Below, piece after piece: positions 7,629 to 13,590 of a DNA stretch of 64,000 nt (position 1 is its first letter; every line of letters begins with the position of its first letter). Below the pieces are notes generated by a model. That model had not been told where the DNA came from and ran no database searches. It worked only from the letters and a program-made list of their open reading frames with translations. Position numbers and translations under genes: made by a program. The stretch comes from an uncultured Eubacteriales bacterium. Lineage in GTDB: Bacteria; Bacillota; Clostridia; Oscillospirales; Acutalibacteraceae. Location: NCBI GenBank assembly GCA_910580045.1, contig CAJTXF010000003.1:21460-85459 (forward strand), given 5' to 3'.

Positions 7629-8525
7629 ATGGAGATTTTGCAGGAGATAAATGCCTGGTATCCCATCTCATTCGATAAGCTGGAGCTGCTGCGGGACAGC
7701 GGCAGCTTGGCTTATGCGGCATATTCGGAAGGACAGAAATATTTTTTGCGGCTCATTAAGCCTTCTTTGGCAGAGCCAGCTGTTACAGGTACACAGGTAC
7801 AGGTATTCCTGCAAAAACGGGGGTTTCCAGTGCCTGCCGTTTATCTGACCAAGGAGGGCGCACCTTACGCTCCCTATGAGGGCGGCCTGCTGGTTCTCTA
7901 CGAATTTCTTGAAGGAGAGGACTCTCAGCCGGAGCGGGATATAGAAGCTATCGGCACACTGGTGGGCCGCCTCCATCGGGAAATGAGGGAATATACCGGA
8001 TTGCTGCCTGTTCGGGACAAGCAGTTTTATATTGGGCGCTATGTAGATATCCTACGGAAGAAGGAGTACCCCAAAGCGGAGGAATACGCTGTGTACGGAG
8101 ACGCGCTATGGGAGCAGCTAAAGCTGCTGCCCATGGGCTACTGCCATGGGGATATGTACTCTGGAAATATCCGCCGGACAAAAGAGGGTAAGCTGTATGT
8201 TCACGATTTTGATACCTCTTGCATAGGATTCCCTATGTATGATGCTGCATTGATTTGCGATGCCACCGAGTATTTCCTTTATGCGGAAGAGAACTTGGCC
8301 AAGTCTGAGCTGCTGCTTGAGCGCTTTTTGCCTAAATATAGGCTGGAGAGCCATATAAGCCAGGAAGAGACAGGTGCTTTTCACGCCCTGATTGCTATGC
8401 AGCATTTTTCTACGCAGGCCACCATTGTGGAGCTGTTCGGTCCCGACTGCTTAGATGACCGGGATATTGATGGCCAGTTGGAGTGGCTTCTCCGCTGGCG
8501 AGAGCAATATGAGCTATCTCAATGA
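7629..8525 (+). CDS. second APH-fold phosphotransferase
   Basis: The 298-residue product has the complete phosphotransferase core: the catalytic loop YCHGDMYSGN with H173, D175 and N180, and the metal-binding DFD at 193-195 (VHDFD). The N-lobe has a KYFLRLIKP strand that probably supplies the ATP-binding Lys. Close relatives include homoserine/choline-type kinases and spore-related CotS-like kinases, and the substrate is open. It starts 13 bases after hydF with a GGAGG site, so it shares that transcript, and a strong terminator follows its stop codon. It is only distantly similar to the other phosphotransferase at 4135. Confidence 0.8.
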   Translation: MEILQEINAWYPISFDKLELLRDSGSLAYAAYSEGQKYFLRLIKPSLAEPAVTGTQVQVFLQKRGFPVPAVYLTKEGAPYAPYEGGLLVLYEFLEGEDSQPERDIEAIGTLVGRLHREMREYTGLLPVRDKQFYIGRYVDILRKKEYPKAEEYAVYGDALWEQLKLLPMGYCHGDMYSGNIRRTKEGKLYVHDFDTSCIGFPMYDAALICDATEYFLYAEENLAKSELLLERFLPKYRLESHISQEETGAFHALIAMQHFSTQATIVELFGPDCLDDRDIDGQLEWLLRWREQYELSQ

Positions 8526-8570
8526 AAAAGTCACACCCTACTCCAAAACTTGGAGCAGGGTGTGACTTTT
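8526..8570. terminator. bidirectional rho-independent terminator
   Basis: A 20-bp stem with one mismatch (left arm 8526-8545, right arm 8551-8570) encloses a five-base loop. The left arm begins with AAAA and the right arm ends with TTTT, so it can stop transcription from both sides. It sits between two converging genes and overlaps the stop codon of the minus-strand gene. Confidence 0.9.
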
Positions 8571-9018
8571 ATACCTGAGCCAGACAGGGCTGTTCACTGG
8601 GCTGGGAGGAGTGAGGTATCTCCCGGATGATGCCGCTCTGAGAGGAGACAGTAATTTTTGTCAGCGCCGAGGCCGTACCGAGAAAGCGCAGTGTATACTG
8701 GCCCTCTTTTTTCAAAGGCCCCACTGGCTGTGTAAAGATAATACTTTCCCGCACGTCCCGCTGCCAGATGGCGTGACCGGTTTGGGCATCTTCTATTAGA
8801 ATGGAGCCGCTGCTGCCGCTGGTCTCGACAATGAAGTCCAATTCCAGCTCAGCGACGTCCTGTGTAACACGGAATGCCTGTTCATCTTGGGCATAGGCAG
8901 CTCTGCGGGGCTCTAAAGTCACATAGAATACCGCGCCCGGCATACAGCCAGAGATGGCCAACAGGGCATTTAAGATGAAGTCCAGATTGCTGCTTTGTGT
9001 GAGGAAATTTGTTTTCAC
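8569..9018 (-). CDS. hypothetical protein, lone reverse-strand gene
   Basis: The 149-residue product starts with a GTG at 9018-9016, eight bases behind an AGGAG site on the minus strand. I do not recognise the family. Near the N-terminus a mildly hydrophobic segment LDFILNALLAISGCMPG could be a poor membrane anchor. The rest is rich in beta-type residues, with SIIFTQPVGPLKKEGQYTL and a C-terminal TKITVSS strand, suggesting an immunoglobulin-like or jelly-roll fold. It is the only reading frame on the reverse strand with its own ribosome site and terminator. Function is unknown. Confidence 0.65.
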   Translation of the reverse strand: MKTNFLTQSSNLDFILNALLAISGCMPGAVFYVTLEPRRAAYAQDEQAFRVTQDVAELELDFIVETSGSSGSILIEDAQTGHAIWQRDVRESIIFTQPVGPLKKEGQYTLRFLGTASALTKITVSSQSGIIREIPHSSQPSEQPCLAQV

Positions 9019-9151
9019 GGCAGAGGCTCCTTTGCGTTTGTTTTCTATATTGTATCGAAGGAGTATTAAAACATTCCCTAGCTGTTGCTTACGTTTTTCT
9101 TAACGCCAAATCAAAACTGACTTTTGGAGGATAGCTCTGCCGGAAACCGGC

Positions 9152-9180
9152 TTGCAGTTTTGAAGACTTTGTGGTAGAAT
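9152..9180 (+). promoter_or_regulatory. sigma-A promoter for miaB (extended -10)
   Basis: The -35 element TTGCAG (9152-9157) and -10 element TAGAAT (9175-9180) are 17 bases apart. TGG directly before the -10 gives an extended -10. The expected transcription start is near 9187. This means that an in-frame GTG at 9171 lies inside the promoter and cannot be the miaB start. Confidence 0.75.
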
Positions 9181-9203
9181 ATAAAAATCAGTATTTGGAA
9201 AGT

Positions 9204-10610
9204 ATGAAGCGCACAGCAGAAAGGATAGGGCTGATGGAGACAGCAGCATATATATCAGACGTACGTCAGAGAATGGGCGAGAGGGTAAGCGGTACACCGC
9301 TGGCCTTTGTGCGTACCTATGGCTGCCAGCAGAATGTGGCAGATGGTGAGAAAATCAAGGGCTTGCTGGCCCAAATGGGCTTTGGCTTTGCGGACTCCCC
9401 GGAAGAGGCGGACTTTATCCTCTTCAACACCTGTGCGGTCCGAGAGCATGCGGAGGACAGGGTATTTGGAAATGTAGGGGCATTAAAGCACCTAAAGCGC
9501 AGGCGGCCTGGGCTGATTGTGGCTGTTTGCGGCTGTATGACCGAGCAGCAGCCAGTAGCGGAACGCCTGCAAAAAACCTTCCCCTTTGTAGACTTAGTGT
9601 TTGGAACCCACGTTATCCACCGCTTGCCCGAGCTGCTCTGCCAGCTGCTTACTGAGCAGCGGCAGATTATGCTTTTGGGCCATGAGGAGAAAACCATCCG
9701 GGAGGATATTCCCATCCGCCGGGATGGAGGCGCCCGGGCTTGGGTGACAGCCATGTATGGCTGCGATAATTTCTGCTCCTACTGCATTGTGCCCTATGTG
9801 CGCGGGCGGGAAAAAAGCCGCCGCCCAGAGGATATTGTTGGGGAGTGCCGGGAACTGGTAGAGGCAGGGTATAAGGAAATCACCCTATTGGGTCAGAACG
9901 TAAACTCTTACGGCAAGGGGCTGGCTCAGCCAGTGAATTTTGCGGAGCTGCTGCGGCAGCTGGATGCCATTGAGGGTGATTACCGCCTGCGGTTTATGAC
10001 TTCTCACCCAAAAGATGCCTCGAAAGAGCTGTTTGATGTGATGGCCGCCAGTAAACATATTCCTCACCATATTCACCTTCCTTTCCAGTCTGGGAATGAC
10101 AGAGTGCTGGGGGAGATGAACCGCCGGTATGACAGAACAAAGTACCTGTCGCTGATTGCATATGCCAGGAAAGTCATGCCGGATATTACCTTTACCTCTG
10201 ATGTGATTGTGGGCTTCCCTGGGGAAAGCTATGAGGAGTTTTTGGACACAGTCAGTTTAATTCGGCAGGTGGAATTTGTAAACCTGTTTACCTTTATCTA
10301 TTCACCCCGGCCCGGCACAAAAGCAGCATCCATGCCGGACCCTGTCTCTCATGAGGAGAAAACCCGGTGGTTCGCGGAACTGCTGAAAGTCCAGGAGGAG
10401 ATTGCCAGTCAGAACTGCCGAAAGCTGGCTGGCAGTGTGCAGCGGGTACTTGTGGAGAATAAGGATGAGAAAAGCGGTCTGCTTTCCGGACGCACGGCAG
10501 GCAGTTTAACCGTGCTGTTCCCTGGCGGAGAGGAACTGGTGGGCCAGTTCGCTCGGGTTGAGGTAACGGAAGCCCGGGGGTGGAACCTGCGGGGCAGAAT
10601 CTGCAAATAG
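9204..10610 (+). CDS. miaB: tRNA-2-methylthio-N6-dimethylallyladenosine synthase MiaB
   Basis: MiaB is a radical SAM methylthiotransferase that converts i6A37 to ms2i6A37 in tRNAs reading UNN codons. From the ATG at 9204 it has 468 residues. The N-terminal UPF0004 domain begins RTYGCQQN with C41. The radical SAM motif CX3CX2C is at C187, C191 and C194 (GCDNFCSYC). The QSGNDRVLGEMNRRY segment is typical of the family, and a TRAM RNA-binding domain closes the protein. The start is uncertain: ATG at 9234 is also possible, and GTG at 9171 is excluded by the promoter. MiaA, which makes its substrate, is encoded downstream at 19995. Confidence 0.95.
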   Translation: MKRTAERIGLMETAAYISDVRQRMGERVSGTPLAFVRTYGCQQNVADGEKIKGLLAQMGFGFADSPEEADFILFNTCAVREHAEDRVFGNVGALKHLKRRRPGLIVAVCGCMTEQQPVAERLQKTFPFVDLVFGTHVIHRLPELLCQLLTEQRQIMLLGHEEKTIREDIPIRRDGGARAWVTAMYGCDNFCSYCIVPYVRGREKSRRPEDIVGECRELVEAGYKEITLLGQNVNSYGKGLAQPVNFAELLRQLDAIEGDYRLRFMTSHPKDASKELFDVMAASKHIPHHIHLPFQSGNDRVLGEMNRRYDRTKYLSLIAYARKVMPDITFTSDVIVGFPGESYEEFLDTVSLIRQVEFVNLFTFIYSPRPGTKAASMPDPVSHEEKTRWFAELLKVQEEIASQNCRKLAGSVQRVLVENKDEKSGLLSGRTAGSLTVLFPGGEELVGQFARVEVTEARGWNLRGRICK

Positions 10611-10636
10611 ACAAATAAAAAGGAAGGTGTATCTAT

Positions 10637-11092
10637 ATGACGAAAAAAAGAGGCTTCGCACTGGCTCTGTGCTGTGTTGGGGCGGTGCTGGTGTTGACTG
10701 TTGGATTCTGGGCTCTTTATTCCAGCATGAGAAGCTATGAACTCCATTTGCCGGACTTTGCAGACCTGAAAAGCATCACTCTGACCCAGCCGGGCGGGGA
10801 AGAGGTAGAACTTGTGGACGCCCGCGCAGAGGACGTGTTGTTTCTCCTGAAAGGGAACGGCAGAACCACAAACACTGAGAGCATTCAGGACGCGCCGGTA
10901 AATGTGGAGAACTGGATTAAGGTGGATATGAATTTCTGGGAGAGCGGGACCTCCACGCTGTTTGTCTGCCACAGGCCTGAAAGCCGGAATGGAGAGTATT
11001 TCATTGAGCAGCCCTATAATGGAATATATGAGATATCGGGAGAGGAATACAACTCCATTCAAAAATACGCGGAACAGGAGGCGGCAGGATGA
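10637..11092 (+). CDS. membrane-anchored hypothetical protein (DUF5301-like)
   Basis: The 151-residue product has an N-terminal transmembrane helix or uncleaved signal (ALALCCVGAVLVLTVGFWAL, about residues 8-27) and then a soluble extracytoplasmic domain. The domain contains a LPDFADLKSITLTQ strand and a later NGIYEISGEEYNSIQKYA segment, a layout I associate with the DUF5301-type small lipoprotein-like domain of Clostridia; this assignment is from memory and not certain. An AAGGAAGG site precedes the ATG. The stop overlaps the ATG of the next gene by four bases. Function is unknown. Confidence 0.65.
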   Translation: MTKKRGFALALCCVGAVLVLTVGFWALYSSMRSYELHLPDFADLKSITLTQPGGEEVELVDARAEDVLFLLKGNGRTTNTESIQDAPVNVENWIKVDMNFWESGTSTLFVCHRPESRNGEYFIEQPYNGIYEISGEEYNSIQKYAEQEAAG

Positions 11093-11646
11093 AAATTTTG
11101 CTTTTCAATGCCAGCCCGAAGAAGACCGGCGCGACACAAGAAATACTGCTGGCGGTCAAGGAAACCTGCCCAGCAGGGACAGAGCTGCTCTGCTTGGGTG
11201 ACTTCAACATCCAGTATTGTCTTGGCTGCAAAAGGTGCTATGGTACTTGCCGCTGTGTATGGCAGGACGACATGGAGACACTTTTGGATAAGATAGACGA
11301 AGCAGACGTGCTGGTCATTGCCGCGCCCTCCTATTGGGCGGATGTGCCCGGACAGTTTAAGGTGTTCATTGACCGGTGTACTCCTTTCAGCGATACAAAT
11401 CCAAACCCCAATCGTCGTGTAATGTCAACGGGAAAACGCTGCTATGCCATTGCGCTGCGAACGGGCACACGGCCCGGGGAGTGCCAGCACATCATTGAGA
11501 CAGTAGAGCATTGGTGTGGTCATATGGGGATAGACTTTGCTGGAAGTCAGTATTTCTGCCAAATTGAAAACAAAGGAGATATCGGGCCCAGAAAGCCGGC
11601 TATCCGTGCCCAGGCGGCAGAATGGTTTGGAAGTTCAGGGCTTTAG
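11089..11646 (+). CDS. NADPH-dependent FMN reductase/flavodoxin-like protein
   Basis: The 185-residue product begins LLFNASPKKTGATQEIL, the FMN phosphate-binding loop of the NAD(P)H:FMN reductase family. It is followed by a Cys-rich segment GCKRCYGTCRCVWQDDM, in the position that iron-sulfur flavoproteins and their relatives use for extra cysteines. The VLVIAAPSYWADVPGQFKVF segment is the family's second flavin loop. The four cysteines at about residues 45-54 may bind a metal or cluster, but the canonical iron-sulfur flavoprotein spacing is not clear. It starts inside the previous stop region (ATGA). Confidence 0.8.
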   Translation: MKILLFNASPKKTGATQEILLAVKETCPAGTELLCLGDFNIQYCLGCKRCYGTCRCVWQDDMETLLDKIDEADVLVIAAPSYWADVPGQFKVFIDRCTPFSDTNPNPNRRVMSTGKRCYAIALRTGTRPGECQHIIETVEHWCGHMGIDFAGSQYFCQIENKGDIGPRKPAIRAQAAEWFGSSGL

Positions 11647-11681
11647 TACATAAGAAATCTTTTGTATAATTGGAGGGCAAA

Positions 11682-12094
11682 GTGGACGCTGTATTCGCAA
11701 AATGCGGGACGCGCTGCGATTTGTGCTTGATTTACCGGCCCAATGTGGAGCGGGAGGACCGGCGTGCGGAAATCTGTGGGGTATGGAAAAAGCAAAGACC
11801 TAATTTTGACGGCAACCCAAGCACGATTATTTGTGATGGTTGTGCCAGCACGCATGAAGACGCAGTCTCAAGAACTGCAAGACTCAGAAGTGTGTGCTTG
11901 AGAAAGGACTTACCCACTGCGGCTACTGTGAGAGCTACCCCTGCAAAATCTTTCCTGCAGAGCCCTCGCCAGAGGAGATTGCCCGCATGATTGACGCGGA
12001 AAAGCTATGGAGCTGGGAGGAGGAGAAGCTGATGCAGGCATACGCCTGTAAAAAGTTTATGGATGCCTTCCGAAAGGAGCGCGGCTTGGGATGA
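11682..12094 (+). pseudogene. DUF3795 cysteine-rich protein, frameshifted
   Basis: A GTG at 11682 behind GGAGG (11672-11676) opens a Cys-rich frame (AKCGTRCDLCLIY, then IICDGCASTHEDAV). At about 11860-11870 this frame turns into unrelated sequence. Frame 2 then continues the family pattern: LKNCKTQKCVLEKGLTHCGYCESYPC, read to the TGA at 12092-12094. One lost base near 11865 explains the split. DUF3795 proteins have several Cys pairs, probably for zinc, and have no known function. The gene ends in an ATGA overlap with the next one. It is a pseudogene or a sequencing error. Confidence 0.75.
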
Positions 12095-12618
12095 ATGTGT
12101 ACGAACTGAATGAGGAGAGTGCCAGAGCCGTAGCAGAGCTTATGCACAGAATAAAACCAGAGTGGTGGCCTACCTTTAGAGAGGCTTACGGCCAGTTGAC
12201 GGATATTGACGAGACGATTAAAACCGTTGGCTGGTATCTGGGCGAGGATGCAGAAACGCCCAAGGGCTGGATTCTGTGCCGGGAGCTGGTGGGGTATAGA
12301 GCTTTGGAATTGGAGTGCAGCGGCTTTGACGATCATGGGACCTTCAAGCTGGAGCATAAGCTGGACGAGCTGTTTCTTGCAGCAGAGGCCTATGCCAGGA
12401 AAAAGGGGTATCTGACCTTTCGCAGCGGAATTAGCTCCCAGGGCTTCAATATTCACGAAAAGCCTTTAGACAGTATTTCTGACGCCATGGCCAGTCTGCA
12501 AAGCAGCCGGGTTGATTATCTTTGGTATCTGGAGCATGGCTTTCGGGTGATAGGTATCCACCCCAACGCCTATCGCCCTGGATTTCATTTGATTCTTTTG
12601 GGTAAGGATTTGAGCTAG
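12091..12618 (+). CDS. GNAT-like hypothetical protein
   Basis: The 175-residue product starts in the ATGA overlap with the DUF3795 gene. The arrangement of strands and helices, with a LEHKLDELFLAAEAYARKKGY helix followed by a LTFRSGI strand and a YLWYLEHGFRVIGIHP ending, is like GNAT acetyltransferases, in which the last strand and helix position the acceptor. The classical acetyl-CoA loop R/Q-x-x-G-x-G/A is not obvious, so it may be a degenerate or non-catalytic member. Substrate and role are unknown. It probably shares a transcript with the three preceding genes. Confidence 0.5.
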   Translation: MNVYELNEESARAVAELMHRIKPEWWPTFREAYGQLTDIDETIKTVGWYLGEDAETPKGWILCRELVGYRALELECSGFDDHGTFKLEHKLDELFLAAEAYARKKGYLTFRSGISSQGFNIHEKPLDSISDAMASLQSSRVDYLWYLEHGFRVIGIHPNAYRPGFHLILLGKDLS

Positions 12619-12654
12619 CCATTGCCGCGATTGGCTTAGGAAAGGAGAAATGAT

Positions 12655-13122
12655 ATGCCTTTGAAAGAGCGAAACCCCAGGGAAAAAATCACTCTGGCTG
12701 TGATGGGGATCTATCTTTTCCTTGTACTATGTGTTACAGTAGTCCCGACTGATTTTACACTGGACCCTAAGTGGCTGTACCATGAGTCTGTTCCAGTGAC
12801 ATATGTGCATTGGATGCCGTTTCTGGATTTGATTGCAGGCTATTCTGGCGCGGGGAAGCAGATTCTGTTAAATATTATCATGACAATCCCCTTTGGTTTT
12901 CTATATGGGCTGATTGGAAAAAAGCCAAGCCTTTTTTCCACGGTGAGAGCGACTTTTTTGTTGAGCCTTTCCATTGAGCTGTTCCAGCTGCTTACGACCA
13001 TTTTTCTGCTTAACCACCGCCGCTGTGATGTGACGGACCTTATTACAAATGTCACCGGTGGAGCGTTAGGCTATTTGCTGTACAGATGTTATCTTAACCT
13101 GCGAAATCGTACGAAAAAATAA
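12655..13122 (+). CDS. VanZ-family membrane protein
   Basis: The 155-residue product has four hydrophobic helices. The second half carries the VanZ signature: LNIIMTIPFGFLYGL, then SIELFQLLTTIFLLNHRRCDVTDLITNVTGG split over two helices, with the conserved E, R-x-x-D-x-x-D and N-x-x-G residues in place. VanZ proteins are found outside vancomycin clusters in many Bacillota; VanZ itself gives low-level teicoplanin resistance. No other van genes are here, so a general envelope role is more likely. An AAAGGAG site precedes the ATG. Confidence 0.9.
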   Translation: MPLKERNPREKITLAVMGIYLFLVLCVTVVPTDFTLDPKWLYHESVPVTYVHWMPFLDLIAGYSGAGKQILLNIIMTIPFGFLYGLIGKKPSLFSTVRATFLLSLSIELFQLLTTIFLLNHRRCDVTDLITNVTGGALGYLLYRCYLNLRNRTKK

Positions 13123-13145
13123 ATCATGCAATGGAGGAAATAAAA

Positions 13146-13553
13146 ATGGACATTATCGAACTGACAAGAGAGCTGGGCAAAGCCATTCAGGCTGACCCGA
13201 GGTTTGTGGAGTTTCAGCTGGCCCGCCAGCAGAGCGACGAGGATCAGGAGCTGCAGGACGCTATTGGCGAGTTCAACCTGAAGCGTATGGCTATCAGCAA
13301 CGAGGCAGCAAAGCCTGACCGGAACGATGAAACGATGCAGCGTTTGAACAAGGAGTTTCGTGAGGTCTACGCGAAGATTATGGAAAATGAGCATATGAAA
13401 CGATATGACGCCGCAAAAAATGAGTTTGACGCATTGTTTCAGCGGGTGACAGGCATTCTCAACATGTGCGCCGAGGGCGATGACCCAGAGACCTGCGACT
13501 ATGACGCGGCCAGCTGCGGCGGAGACTGCTCCAGCTGCGCAGGCTGCCACTAA
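13146..13553 (+). CDS. ylbF: YlbF/YmcA-family protein with a Cys-rich tail
   Basis: The 135-residue product is a helical YlbF-family protein (residues 1-110) with a C-terminal Cys-rich tail, CGGDCSSCAGCH. In Bacillus subtilis YlbF, YmcA and YaaT form the Ric (Y) complex, which binds two [4Fe-4S] clusters and affects RNase Y-dependent mRNA processing, competence and sporulation. The six cysteines near the C-terminus would suit cluster or metal binding. I chose the ATG at 13146 because GGAGG lies eight bases upstream; an in-frame ATG at 13131 has no such site. It lies directly ahead of mutS, a common clostridial arrangement. Confidence 0.85.
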   Translation: MDIIELTRELGKAIQADPRFVEFQLARQQSDEDQELQDAIGEFNLKRMAISNEAAKPDRNDETMQRLNKEFREVYAKIMENEHMKRYDAAKNEFDALFQRVTGILNMCAEGDDPETCDYDAASCGGDCSSCAGCH

Positions 13554-13590
13554 TATGATTTAGGAAATATAAGGGTAAGGGGTTTTCAGC

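Noticed and set aside
6332..7666. 444-codon open frame on the minus strand opposite hydF
   Set aside because: It mirrors hydF codon for codon, has no ribosome site and no family pattern.
9171..9203. GTG at 9171 as the miaB start
   Set aside because: It lies at the 5' edge of the -10 region of a good promoter, so it would not be in the mRNA.
11642..11670. TATAAT at 11665-11670 as a promoter for the DUF3795 gene
   Set aside because: The -35 is poor and the transcript would start inside or just behind the ribosome site at 11672-11676, leaving almost no leader.
12655..13122. Vancomycin or teicoplanin resistance locus
   Set aside because: Only a VanZ-type membrane protein is present; no vanA/H/X, vanR/S or other resistance genes are near.
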